Assembly: GCA_015068825.1 (NCBI GenBank) | Contig: SVJU01000012.1 | Span: 1-61,340 of the forward strand | From: Oscillospiraceae bacterium | GTDB taxonomy: Bacteria; Bacillota; Clostridia; UMGS1810 | Direction of reading: 5' to 3' | DNA: 61,340 nt | Shown here: positions 51,949 to 60,979 of the stretch, one piece after another | Numbering within the stretch: position 1 is the first letter of the stretch | Layout: each line of letters begins with the position of its first letter | Notes under the pieces: generated by a model | Told to the model about the DNA's origin: nothing | The model's input: the letters and a program-made list of their open reading frames with translations, nothing else | Database searches by the model: none | Program-made: the position numbers and the translations under genes

Positions 51949-53308
51949 ATATCGTCAGCGTTCCTTCCTGACTTTCTACAAGAATTAAAATTTTCTCTTC
52001 ATTTCCTGTTTCGGCATTTACATAAATAAGATAGGTTTTATCGTTAAATTTTCCTTTAAACTCATAGCAAAGAACTTCTGTTTTATCATCTTTTGGAATA
52101 TACGCCATACCTTGTGAAACAATTTCAATATTACCGCTTATCTTTGCCTTTGCTTCGTCAATTGTAAGATTTATATTGCCAATTAGTCTTTCGTCTTGGT
52201 GCGCCATAATATATCCCTGACACTCAAAACCAAGTATTTCTCCGTTATCAAGTGCAACTTTAACTTTTACAAGGTCAGGATACATTACAATGTTATCCTG
52301 AACATAAGCATAGTTTATGGTTGCAATGTTGTTTCCAATTTCCCAGTACGATTCTTTCATTGAATAAAACTTGTGCTTTTTTAAAGTTTCTGCTCCCTTT
52401 TTTATTGCATCGTTAATGCTTATCTCACGCTTTACTACATTGCGGTTTTTAAGCATATACAAAACTCTTCCGCCCTGTTTGGTAATTTCAATATAAGCAT
52501 CGTCATTTGAAGAGGCGGTGGCAGAAAAAATATAGGTTTTAATGTTGGCATTTCCTTCGCCCCGGAATGTAATTTTTTCTGGATTACCCAAAAACTCACT
52601 TGCAATACTTTGTGCATGCGCTCTTGTTACATTGTTTGAATTTTTCAATAGCTTTGATGACATTTTATTTATGTGGTCAGAAAAAGGACCGTCATAAATA
52701 AGTGCAGGATATTCTTCAAAATCTTTTTCTATATCTTCCATAGATGATCCAATATCGAGTGTTTTGTTTTCTTTTGCAATGGCTTCGTTTGCCGATTTCG
52801 AGATGTTAAAGCTTAAGTTCCCAGAATAAAGCTCATTTTGAAGAGAGTAGAGTGTATCGGTTAATGTAGACGCATATTTCGAAAGATTTTCCATCTGGTC
52901 TTTTTCTTTGGTGCTGATTGTTTCGCCTCTTAAACTTTTTTGCGCAAGCGAGTATGTGTAATCTCCAACCTGTGACAAAAATTTTGCTGTGTTGTCTATT
53001 TCTATGTGCGAAATTGGAAGCTCACCTAAGTTTGCCTGAGCAAAGGTAGCTTTTCGGTAAATTTCGTTTGAAAGGTCGTTTAAAACAGTAGGTGAATTCG
53101 ACACAATTCCTTTTGAAAGTGATGTGTCAATGTCATTTACGCAGTCCACAAGTTGCAAAAATGAGCGTGTGTATACATCATTTAACTGTCTTTCAAGATT
53201 TTCGCCTGTTCTGTATTTAGCAATTGCAACACCGCCGGTTATTAAAAGAAGAAGTGTTACAAGAAGTAAAAAATATTTTATAGAACTATTTTTGTTTGGA
53301 ATGTCCAT
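51947..53308 (-). CDS. ypeB: Germination protein YpeB
   Basis: 453 residues. An N-terminal membrane helix (about 10-27) acts as signal anchor, followed by a helical domain and C-terminal PepSY-like repeats (KGAETLKKHKFYSMKESYW, ITIDEAKAKI-type). YpeB is needed for SleB to be stable and localised in the spore. It follows sleB by 26 bases, the standard order. This shows the organism makes endospores. Confidence 0.93.
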   Translation of the reverse strand: MDIPNKNSSIKYFLLLVTLLLLITGGVAIAKYRTGENLERQLNDVYTRSFLQLVDCVNDIDTSLSKGIVSNSPTVLNDLSNEIYRKATFAQANLGELPISHIEIDNTAKFLSQVGDYTYSLAQKSLRGETISTKEKDQMENLSKYASTLTDTLYSLQNELYSGNLSFNISKSANEAIAKENKTLDIGSSMEDIEKDFEEYPALIYDGPFSDHINKMSSKLLKNSNNVTRAHAQSIASEFLGNPEKITFRGEGNANIKTYIFSATASSNDDAYIEITKQGGRVLYMLKNRNVVKREISINDAIKKGAETLKKHKFYSMKESYWEIGNNIATINYAYVQDNIVMYPDLVKVKVALDNGEILGFECQGYIMAHQDERLIGNINLTIDEAKAKISGNIEIVSQGMAYIPKDDKTEVLCYEFKGKFNDKTYLIYVNAETGNEEKILILVESQEGTLTI

Positions 53309-53334
53309 TTATAAAATTCTTCCTTTCAGGTTAA

Positions 53335-53802
53335 TTATTTTGCAAATGTGTGGTTTCCCAAAACCTTAACAACAGGTCGTGAGTATATCCACTTGTTTGT
53401 GGTTTTTGCAGGATTATAGTAGTATATTGCCCCACCTGAAGGGTCCCAGCCGTTAAGTGCATCCTGACACGCCTTATATACCGTAGATGAACGGTCAAGA
53501 TATGCGTGTATCTGCCCGTCTGTTACTGCGGTAAATGCCCCAGGCTGATAAATCACCCCTGCAATTGTATTTGGAAATGATGGATGCTTAACCCTGTTTA
53601 GAATAACTGCGGCAACGGCAACCTGTCCTTCATATATTTCGCCTCTTGCTTCGCCGTTTACAGCTCTTGCAAGAAGGTCTAAATTTTGTTGATATGTGCT
53701 TGCAAAAGCTAAATCGTTACTCTTTTTTGGTAAAAATGGGATTGATATAATACACGAAAACAAAAGAATAAATAAAGTTGTTATAAATATCTTTTTTTTC
53801 AT
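53335..53802 (-). CDS. sleB: Spore cortex-lytic enzyme SleB, short form
   Basis: 155 residues. Signal peptide (1 to about 25) and a Hydrolase_2 catalytic domain: LLARAVNGEARGE (catalytic Glu about 51), GQVAVAAVILNRVKHPSFP, QPGAFTAV and the C-terminal HTFAK. SleB is a lytic transglycosylase that opens cortex peptidoglycan at germination. Bacillus SleB carries an extra N-terminal peptidoglycan-binding domain, missing here. It is cotranscribed with ypeB and divergent from yabP. Confidence 0.92.
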   Translation of the reverse strand: MKKKIFITTLFILLFSCIISIPFLPKKSNDLAFASTYQQNLDLLARAVNGEARGEIYEGQVAVAAVILNRVKHPSFPNTIAGVIYQPGAFTAVTDGQIHAYLDRSSTVYKACQDALNGWDPSGGAIYYYNPAKTTNKWIYSRPVVKVLGNHTFAK

Positions 53803-53934
53803 ATTTCTTTCTCCTTTTTATTTTTGTATTAGATATTTTTGATAAAAACCAAAAAAATATACATATATTCCGCATATTTGAATTTTTAAAATAATATAGA
53901 TTTAAAAACAAACAAAATGAAAGAGGAGAAACCT

Positions 53935-54222
53935 ATGGAAAAGAATTTAAAAGGCGTAAAAACAGAAATACTTCATAATCTTATTATGGAAAACAGAGCA
54001 AAACTTTCGGTGTCAGGAGTAGAAGATGTAGAAAGCTATAATGAGGAAGAAATTATTCTTCATACCCAAATGGATACACTTGTTATAATGGGGTGCGACT
54101 TAAAAATAAACAAGCTTAGTGTTGATACAGGTGAAGTTGCAATAGAAGGAAATGTTGATAGTTTAAGATATATAACTTCAAGTAAAAACAGAGGCTCTTT
54201 ATTTAGCCGTATATTTAAATAA
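53935..54222 (+). CDS. yabP: Sporulation protein YabP
   Basis: 95 residues from the ATG after AGAGGAG. YabP/YqfC-type beta domain with LSVSGVEDVESYNEEEIILHTQM and LVIMGCDLKINKL. Needed for spore cortex assembly in Bacillus. It heads yabP-yabQ-divIC-yabR, as in Bacillus. Start codon choice gives the family N-terminus; six more in-frame codons exist upstream. Confidence 0.93.
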   Translation: MEKNLKGVKTEILHNLIMENRAKLSVSGVEDVESYNEEEIILHTQMDTLVIMGCDLKINKLSVDTGEVAIEGNVDSLRYITSSKNRGSLFSRIFK

Positions 54223-54239
54223 CTGAAAGGATTATTTTA

Positions 54240-54725
54240 ATGGAGCTGTATTTTACCACAGAGGCACTAAGCTTTTTATTGACTCTTATTGGCGGAGCTA
54301 TTATGGGACTAATTTCCGATATATTTCGTATTATAAAAAAGACATCACAAAAAAGTGTAATATTTTATACAGTAAACGATATAGTAATGTGGATTGTTTT
54401 ATCCTTTGTTGCTTTTGAAACCATATTTGTTGTAAATAGTGGTATGGTAAGATGGTATGAAATAGTTGCACTTATTTTTGGATTTATTATATATACCATG
54501 ACACTTAGCAAATATTTTGTTTTATTAGCGGAATTTCTAATAAAAATTTTAAAAAGAATAATAAGCATCATTGTCAAAATGTTTTCAATAATATTTTTAA
54601 TTGTAAAAAAGCCCTTCGTAATAGTTTATATTTGGTTAAAATCACAAAAAAACAAATTTAAAATTATGAAAAATAAACAAAAATTAAATTTTGAACAAAT
54701 AAATCGCATTTTTCGCAAAAATTAG
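54240..54725 (+). CDS. yabQ: Spore cortex biosynthesis protein YabQ
   Basis: 161 residues. Four to five membrane helices with FLLTLIGGAIMGLISDIFRI and DIVMWIVLSFVAFETIF, matching YabQ. A Lys-rich cytoplasmic tail follows. It works with YabP in cortex formation in the mother cell. Gap of 17 bases after yabP. Confidence 0.9.
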   Translation: MELYFTTEALSFLLTLIGGAIMGLISDIFRIIKKTSQKSVIFYTVNDIVMWIVLSFVAFETIFVVNSGMVRWYEIVALIFGFIIYTMTLSKYFVLLAEFLIKILKRIISIIVKMFSIIFLIVKKPFVIVYIWLKSQKNKFKIMKNKQKLNFEQINRIFRKN

Positions 54726-54726
54726 C

Positions 54727-54755
54727 TTTACAAGTTGGAAAATATGATATATAAT
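54727..54755 (+). promoter_or_regulatory. Promoter of divIC
   Basis: TTTACA at 54727-54732, 17-base spacer, TATAAT at 54750-54755. It separates the vegetative divIC gene from the sporulation pair. Confidence 0.65.
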
Positions 54756-54820
54756 ATAAATGGTTTAATTATGGGTATTTGTTTATTTTTACAGTTTTGA
54801 ATGTTTATGGAGGACACACA

Positions 54821-55111
54821 ATGCTAAAACGCAGAATCAGAAAAAAATTGACTGTTAACAAAGTAATAGCCTTGATTTTTTTATGTGCGGTTGCCGTTAT
54901 TCTTATAAAACAACAAAGCAATATAAATTATTATAATAATAAAATTTCTAATCTTAAATCGCAGATAGCAGCAGAAGAAGAATTGTCAGAAGATCTTAAA
55001 AAGAAAAGTGCAATTTATTCTTCCGATTATTATATAGAAAAAGTTGCAAGAGATGAGCTCGGGCTTGTTATGCCTGACGAAAAAGTGTTTATTGATGCAA
55101 GTGCAAATTAG
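54821..55111 (+). CDS. divIC: Septum formation initiator (DivIC/FtsL-type)
   Basis: 96 residues from the ATG after TGGAGG. Basic N-terminus, one membrane helix (about 15-31), an extracellular coiled coil (NKISNLKSQIAAEEELSEDL) and the DivIC C-terminal KVARDELGLVMPDEKVF. It joins the divisome with FtsL and DivIB (FtsQ). Canonical position before yabR. Confidence 0.93.
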   Translation: MLKRRIRKKLTVNKVIALIFLCAVAVILIKQQSNINYYNNKISNLKSQIAAEEELSEDLKKKSAIYSSDYYIEKVARDELGLVMPDEKVFIDASAN

Positions 55112-55158
55112 GCCCTTGTTAAATAGCATTTCGAGCTTTAAGGAGGAAATTTTTACTA

Positions 55159-55566
55159 ATGCAGGTTGAAGTCGGCAAAATCTATGATGGCAAAATTACA
55201 GGTATTACAAATTTCGGTGCTTTTGTTGATATCGACAAAGAAACAACGGGACTTGTACATATTTCAGAAGTGGCTTTAGAGTATGTTAAAGACATTAAAG
55301 AGCATTTAAAAGTTGGGCAAGATGTTAAAGTTAAAGTGGTTTCTGTTGATGAAAAGGGCAAAATTGGTCTTTCTATAAAACAAGCACTTAAAGAGATAGA
55401 AGCCTCTAAGCCAAAACGCCCTGCAGAATTTAGCTGGGATACTCAGGTAGAAGATATTTCGTTTGAGGAAAAGCTTAACAAATTCAAACAGGCCAGCGAA
55501 GAGAAAATGCACGATTTAAAGCGTAGTATGGAACCTAAAAGAGGTTCTAATAGAAAAAATTATTAA
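55159..55566 (+). CDS. yabR: S1 RNA-binding domain protein YabR (GSP13 type)
   Basis: 135 residues. One S1 domain (GKIYDGKITGITNFGAFVDI, TGLVHISEVA, KVKVVSVDEKGKIGLSIK) at 5-75 and a basic, probably disordered tail. Related proteins bind ribosomes or RNA under stress. AAGGAGG lies twelve bases before the ATG, a slightly long spacing. Terminator follows. Confidence 0.92.
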   Translation: MQVEVGKIYDGKITGITNFGAFVDIDKETTGLVHISEVALEYVKDIKEHLKVGQDVKVKVVSVDEKGKIGLSIKQALKEIEASKPKRPAEFSWDTQVEDISFEEKLNKFKQASEEKMHDLKRSMEPKRGSNRKNY

Positions 55567-55577
55567 TAGTTTTTTAT

Positions 55578-55605
55578 GAACGCCTTAAAAGGCGTTCTTT
55601 TTATT
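55578..55605 (+). terminator. Terminator after yabR
   Basis: Stem GAACGCCTT with AAGGCGTTC (55578-55597) and a T-rich tail. Confidence 0.8.
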
Positions 55606-55626
55606 TGCAAAAACTAAAATTTGCTC

Positions 55627-55655
55627 TTGATAAACTTATTAAAAAAAGGTATAAT
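55627..55655 (+). promoter_or_regulatory. Promoter of lon
   Basis: TTGATA at 55627-55632, 17-base spacer, TATAAT at 55650-55655. No CIRCE or other heat-shock operator is seen nearby. Confidence 0.75.
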
Positions 55656-55705
55656 GTATAATAGTGTATTATCGAATAAAACAAGATTCAGGCAGGTGAC
55701 TTAAA

Positions 55706-58111
55706 ATGTCAGTAAATGATAAAAAAATAATTGATATAGAGTTAAAAGATAAAGAAATCATTGAAGAAAAAAAGCAAACAGACTTTAAGAAATCTAAACG
55801 AAAAGTATTGCCAGTTTTGCCTTTAAGAGGACTTCCTGTTTTTCCGTATATGATACTTCATTTTGATGTAAAAAGAACATTTTCGGTAAAAGCATTGGAA
55901 GAAGCTGTTGTGGAAAATCAGATTATTTTTCTTGTTGCACAAAAAGACCCTCTTGTTGAAAAAGTGGAAAAAGAGGATTTATTTACCGTTGGAACTGTTG
56001 CTCGTATAAAACAGGTTTTAAAGCTTCCTCAAAATGATGTGAGAGTGCTTATTGAAGGTATAAGTCGTGCAAGAATACTCAATTTTGTTTCGCAGGATCC
56101 GTATTTTGAGTGTGAAATAGAAGAATTTGAATCTTTACAGGATGAATCTGAAGAGAAAAAAATAGAAAATGAGGCAATGATCCGCAAAATTAAAAATATG
56201 CTTGCGGTATATTATGATGCAAATCCAAAATTTTCGGTTGAATCGGTAAAATCAATGATAAACATAACCGAGCCGGCTGAATTTTCAGATCTTGTAAGTG
56301 CAAATGTGAATTTTGATATTGATGATAAACAGGCATTGCTTGAAGAATTTGATGTAAACAAACGTCTTGAAAAGCTAATAGTTCTTCTTGATAAAGAAAT
56401 AAAAATATTGTCGGTTGAACGTGATATAAATCGCAAGGTAAAGGGCAATATTGATAAAAACCAAAAAGAATTTTATTTAAGAGAACAACTTAAGGTTATT
56501 CAAAGTGAGCTTGGTGATAAGGATGGAATGGAGCAGGAGGCAAGTGAGCTTGAAGATAAGCTTATAAGTAATAACGTTCCAGATTTTGTTCTTGAAAAAG
56601 CTAAGAAAGAGCTTTCAAGGATGGTTAAAATGCAGTCTGGTAATCCCGAAGCATCGGTTATAAGGAATTATGTTGAATGGCTTTGTGATATTCCATGGAG
56701 CATAAGGACCGAAGAAAACGACGATATAGAAAATGCCAAGAAAGTTCTTGATGAGGACCATTTCGGTCTTTTAAAAGTAAAAGAGAGAATTTTAGAGTAT
56801 CTTGCAGTAAGAAAACTTTCGGGAAATTTAAAATCACCAATCATATGTCTTGTAGGACCTCCGGGAGTAGGTAAGACCTCAATTGCTTCATCTGTAGCAA
56901 GGGCATTAAACAGAAATTATGCAAGAATTTCTCTTGGTGGTGTAAAAGACGAATCCGAAATAAGAGGTCACAGAAAAACATATATAGGATCTATGCCCGG
57001 AAGAATTATTTCTGCTTTGAAACAGGCAAAATCAAATAACCCTCTTATACTTTTGGACGAAGTTGACAAAATGAGCCGTGATTTTAAAGGTGATCCGTCG
57101 TCGGCACTTTTAGAGGTGCTTGATGCAGAACAGAATTTTTCATTCCGTGACCATTATATTGAGCTTCCGTTTGATTTGTCAAATGTGCTGTTTATTACGA
57201 CTGCAAATTCACTTGAAACGATTGACAGACCTCTTCTTGACAGAATGGAGGTTATAAATATTTCAGGTTACACCGACGAAGAAAAACTTAATATTGCCAA
57301 AAATTATCTTATTCCAAAACAGATAAAATTAAACGGGCTAAAAAAATCAAATGTAAAATTCTCAGACTCTGCAATAATTTCAATAATAAACAACTACACA
57401 CGTGAGTCAGGTGTTCGTTCTTTGGAAAGAAAAATTGCTGCTGTTTTAAGAAAAGTTGCAAAAATTATTGTAAGTGGCGAGAAAAAAAGTGTGTCTGTAA
57501 GTGAAAAGAATATAGAAAGTTTTCTTGAGAGAAAAATATATCTTAATAATGAAAAAAATGACGAAAGCGAAGTTGGTATTGCAACGGGGCTTGCGTGGAC
57601 TCAATATGGCGGTGATACACTTTCGATTGAGGTGAATGTATCTAAAGGAACAGGTAAAATTGAGCTTACAGGTTCGCTTGGTGATGTTATGAAAGAATCT
57701 GCGATGGCTGCAATAAGTTATACTCGTTCTTGTGCTAAAGAATATAATATCAATGAGAATTTTTACAAAGAAAACGACATTCATATTCATGTTCCTGAGG
57801 GAGCTACCCCAAAGGATGGCCCTTCAGCAGGTATTACAATGGCAACTGCGCTTATTTCAGCACTTTCGGGTAAAAGAGTTAAAAAAGATGTTGCTATGAC
57901 AGGCGAAATAACTCTTCGTGGCAGGGTTTTACCTATTGGCGGATTAAAAGAAAAGGTTCTTGCTGCGTTCAGAATTGGAATAAAAACAATAATAATTCCT
58001 TGTGAGAATGAACGCGACTTAATCGATATTCCCGAAAACATAAGAGAAAAAATCAATTTTGTCATTGCAAAAAATATGCAAACAGTTCTGACTTTTGCAC
58101 TGGAGGAATAA
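55706..58111 (+). CDS. lon: ATP-dependent protease Lon (LonA)
   Basis: 801 residues. N-terminal substrate domain (VLPVLPLRGLPVFPYM), AAA+ domain (Walker A GPPGVGKTS, Walker B LILLDEVDKM) and serine-lysine peptidase domain (PKDGPSAG with catalytic Ser; Lys in the later GGLKEKVLAA). Degrades damaged and regulatory proteins. First gene of lon-engB-pcrA; two bases separate it from engB. Confidence 0.98.
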   Translation: MSVNDKKIIDIELKDKEIIEEKKQTDFKKSKRKVLPVLPLRGLPVFPYMILHFDVKRTFSVKALEEAVVENQIIFLVAQKDPLVEKVEKEDLFTVGTVARIKQVLKLPQNDVRVLIEGISRARILNFVSQDPYFECEIEEFESLQDESEEKKIENEAMIRKIKNMLAVYYDANPKFSVESVKSMINITEPAEFSDLVSANVNFDIDDKQALLEEFDVNKRLEKLIVLLDKEIKILSVERDINRKVKGNIDKNQKEFYLREQLKVIQSELGDKDGMEQEASELEDKLISNNVPDFVLEKAKKELSRMVKMQSGNPEASVIRNYVEWLCDIPWSIRTEENDDIENAKKVLDEDHFGLLKVKERILEYLAVRKLSGNLKSPIICLVGPPGVGKTSIASSVARALNRNYARISLGGVKDESEIRGHRKTYIGSMPGRIISALKQAKSNNPLILLDEVDKMSRDFKGDPSSALLEVLDAEQNFSFRDHYIELPFDLSNVLFITTANSLETIDRPLLDRMEVINISGYTDEEKLNIAKNYLIPKQIKLNGLKKSNVKFSDSAIISIINNYTRESGVRSLERKIAAVLRKVAKIIVSGEKKSVSVSEKNIESFLERKIYLNNEKNDESEVGIATGLAWTQYGGDTLSIEVNVSKGTGKIELTGSLGDVMKESAMAAISYTRSCAKEYNINENFYKENDIHIHVPEGATPKDGPSAGITMATALISALSGKRVKKDVAMTGEITLRGRVLPIGGLKEKVLAAFRIGIKTIIIPCENERDLIDIPENIREKINFVIAKNMQTVLTFALEE

Positions 58112-58113
58112 AA

Positions 58114-58707
58114 ATGAATCTTAATAACGCAGCCCTTACTATTTCGGCGGTTACTCCAAAGCAGTATCCAAAAGAAAAATTAATGGAAATTGCTTTTGCA
58201 GGAAGGTCGAATGTAGGTAAATCATCACTTATAAATAAGCTTTTAAACCGAAAAAGTCTTGCAAGAGTAAGTTCAAAACCTGGCAAAACTGCAACAATAA
58301 ATTTTTATAATATAGATAATACAATGTATTTTGTAGACCTTCCGGGTTATGGTTATGCAAAGGTTTCAAAAGAAGAAAAGAAAAAATGGGGCACAATGAT
58401 AGAAACCTATCTTAGCACCCGAGAAAATTTAAGTCAGGTAATTCTTCTTGTTGACAGCCGTCATAAGCCTACCGAAAACGATATTATGATGTTAGGATAT
58501 ATAAGAGCATGCTGCGAAAGGGCAGTTGTTATTGCAACAAAATGTGACAAGCTTTCTAAAACAGAACTTAACAAAAATTTAGGCGAAATAATAAAAACAC
58601 TCAAGCTTAGCGGGGATGATATTATTATTCCGTTTTCAACGGTAAAAAATATAGGTATAGAAGAATTTTATTCTTACGTTGAGGAAGTTCTGGGAATAGA
58701 AGTATAA
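58114..58707 (+). CDS. engB: Ribosome biogenesis GTPase EngB (YsxC/YihA)
   Basis: 197 residues. G1 GRSNVGKSSLIN, G3 DLPGYGYAKVSKEEK (family-specific), G4 TKCDKLSK. It assists late assembly of the large ribosomal subunit. It follows lon, as in Bacillus (lonA-ysxC). TGGAGG precedes the ATG. Confidence 0.97.
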   Translation: MNLNNAALTISAVTPKQYPKEKLMEIAFAGRSNVGKSSLINKLLNRKSLARVSSKPGKTATINFYNIDNTMYFVDLPGYGYAKVSKEEKKKWGTMIETYLSTRENLSQVILLVDSRHKPTENDIMMLGYIRACCERAVVIATKCDKLSKTELNKNLGEIIKTLKLSGDDIIIPFSTVKNIGIEEFYSYVEEVLGIEV

Positions 58708-58735
58708 AAATTAGTTAATAAAGAGGTTAAAATAA

Positions 58736-60961
58736 ATGATAGATTTGCTAAATGGCCTAAATGACAGACAAAAAGAAGCAGTTACCACAACCGAAGGTCC
58801 GCTTTTGGTGCTTGCCGGTGCAGGTAGTGGAAAAACAAAGGTTTTAACTCACAGAGTTGCATATATAATCGAAAATAATCTTGCCCGTCCGTGGCAGATT
58901 CTTGCAATTACATTCACAAATAAGGCAGCTAAGGAAATGTGCGACAGGATAGAAAATATTGTGGGCGAAGAAAGTAATGATATATGGATTAAAACCTTCC
59001 ATTCTGCCTGTCTTAGAATACTTAGAAAAGATATAGAAAAAATAGGATATACCACAAATTTTAATATATACGATACAAATGACCAGAAAAAACTTATTAA
59101 AGACTGTCTTAAAGACTTAAATCTTAATGAGGATAATTATCCTGTGAAAAGTATAATGTCAAAAATAAGTAATGCAAAAGATGAAATGATATCGTGCGAG
59201 GAATTTGCAAAGCGCAACGATGATTTCAGAGGTGAAAAATACGCAAGAATTTATACACTTTACCAAAAAAAGCTAAAAGAAAACAATGCAATGGATTTTG
59301 ATGATTTGATTGCAAAAACTGTCGAGCTTTTTGATAAAAACCCTGATGTTCTTGAGTATTATCAGGATAAGTTCAAATATATAATGGTAGACGAGTACCA
59401 GGATACAAATAATCTTCAGTACATATTTGTTTCTATGCTTGCAAAAAAACACCGTAATTTATGCGTTGTTGGTGACGATGACCAAAGTATTTATAAATTC
59501 AGGGGTGCAAACATAAGAAACATTCTTGATTTTGAAAAACAGTTTAGTGAAGCCAAAAATATAAAGCTTGAGCAAAACTACCGTTCAACACAGACAATTT
59601 TGGATGCCGCAAACTCTGTTATTTCAAATAACTTTGAAAGAAAAGAGAAAAAGCTTTGGACAGATAAAAATGAAGGCGAAAAAATTATAGTAAGAACCTG
59701 TCAGGATCAGGTAGATGAAGCGATGTATATTTCGGGCGAGATAGAAAAAATTGTTGCCTCGGGAAAATATACATACAAAGACATTGCAATTTTATATCGT
59801 ACAAATGCACAAACCCGTGCTCTTGAAGATAACTTATCTTGTCCGTACAGAGTTTTAGCAGGCTTAAGATTCTATGATGCAAAAGAAATCAAAGATATGT
59901 TATCGTATTTAAGGGTTATTTATAATCCGCACGATGATGTGAATTTAACAAGAATTATAAATGTGCCAAAAAGAGGAATAGGTGATACCACAATCGGCAA
60001 AATACAGGGCTTTGCCGACAGTATGGGCATTAGTATGTTTGATATTATAACCGATGAAAAATATCTTGAAACTTTTGGCAAAACGGCAGTAAAATTAAGA
60101 GAATTTGCTGATATTATAATAGATTTACAGCAAAAGGTTGATAATATTTCGCTTGTTGACTTAATGGATACGGTATTTGAAAAAACAGGTTATGTAGAAA
60201 GTCTTATTAAAGAAAACACATCTGAAGCAAGGGGAAGAATTGAAAATTTACAGGAATTAAAATCAAAGGCACTCGAATACGAAAAAAGCGTTGAAAATCC
60301 ATCTTTTGGCGGATTTTTGGATAATATGTCGCTTGTGTCGGATGTTGATAATTACGATGCTGAGCAGGATGCAATTGTTCTTATGACGCTTCATAGTGCA
60401 AAAGGACTTGAATTTCCTGTTGTGTTTATGTGCGGTCTTGAAAAAGGACTTTTCCCAAGCTATCAGTCAGAAGGCGATCTTGAAAAGCTTGAAGAAGAAA
60501 GACGACTTTGTTATGTTGGTATAACAAGAGCAAGAGAACAGCTTTATATAACCTATGCACTTCAGCGTGCAATGTTTGGAAAAACCGAAAGCAAGGTTGT
60601 TTCTGAATTTGTGGGCGAAATACCCGAAAAGCTTTTAAAGAGAATTGATACTATTGTAAGAAGACCATTTGCATCAAGCTATTCAAACTATAATGTAAGC
60701 GGAAATGATTTGTTTAATTCTGGCATAAGCGAAAAAAGCTTTGATTATAGTTCGATTTTATCTAAGAGCGTTAAAAAAGGCTCTGATATGATAAATACTG
60801 TTGACTATAAAAAAGGCGAGAGAGTATCGCACAAAAAATTTGGTGAGGGTATTATTACAAATATCACCCAAAGCGGTGATGATATGATGCTTGAAATTTT
60901 ATTTGACAATGTCGGAACAAGAAATCTTATGGCATCATTTGCAAAACTTACAAAGCTTTAA
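58736..60961 (+). CDS. pcrA: ATP-dependent DNA helicase PcrA/UvrD
   Basis: 741 residues. SF1A helicase: Q motif LNDRQKEAVTTTEGP, Walker A AGAGSGKTKVL, AITFTNKAAKEM, Walker B VDEYQDTN, GDDDQSIYKFRGA, LEQNYRST, LMTLHSAKGLEFPVVF and YVGITRAREQLY. The C-terminal basic region with a GERVSHKKFGEG Tudor-like fold binds RNA polymerase in PcrA. It works in repair and in clearing replication roadblocks. Ligase ligA does not follow; a methyltransferase does. Confidence 0.96.
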   Translation: MIDLLNGLNDRQKEAVTTTEGPLLVLAGAGSGKTKVLTHRVAYIIENNLARPWQILAITFTNKAAKEMCDRIENIVGEESNDIWIKTFHSACLRILRKDIEKIGYTTNFNIYDTNDQKKLIKDCLKDLNLNEDNYPVKSIMSKISNAKDEMISCEEFAKRNDDFRGEKYARIYTLYQKKLKENNAMDFDDLIAKTVELFDKNPDVLEYYQDKFKYIMVDEYQDTNNLQYIFVSMLAKKHRNLCVVGDDDQSIYKFRGANIRNILDFEKQFSEAKNIKLEQNYRSTQTILDAANSVISNNFERKEKKLWTDKNEGEKIIVRTCQDQVDEAMYISGEIEKIVASGKYTYKDIAILYRTNAQTRALEDNLSCPYRVLAGLRFYDAKEIKDMLSYLRVIYNPHDDVNLTRIINVPKRGIGDTTIGKIQGFADSMGISMFDIITDEKYLETFGKTAVKLREFADIIIDLQQKVDNISLVDLMDTVFEKTGYVESLIKENTSEARGRIENLQELKSKALEYEKSVENPSFGGFLDNMSLVSDVDNYDAEQDAIVLMTLHSAKGLEFPVVFMCGLEKGLFPSYQSEGDLEKLEEERRLCYVGITRAREQLYITYALQRAMFGKTESKVVSEFVGEIPEKLLKRIDTIVRRPFASSYSNYNVSGNDLFNSGISEKSFDYSSILSKSVKKGSDMINTVDYKKGERVSHKKFGEGIITNITQSGDDMMLEILFDNVGTRNLMASFAKLTKL

Positions 60962-60979
60962 TATGAAGGTGTGATATTT

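Noticed and set aside
53821-53935. Sigma-E or sigma-G promoters between sleB and yabP
   Set aside because: GCATATT at 53872 resembles a sigma-E -35, but no convincing -10 box follows at the right distance on either strand.
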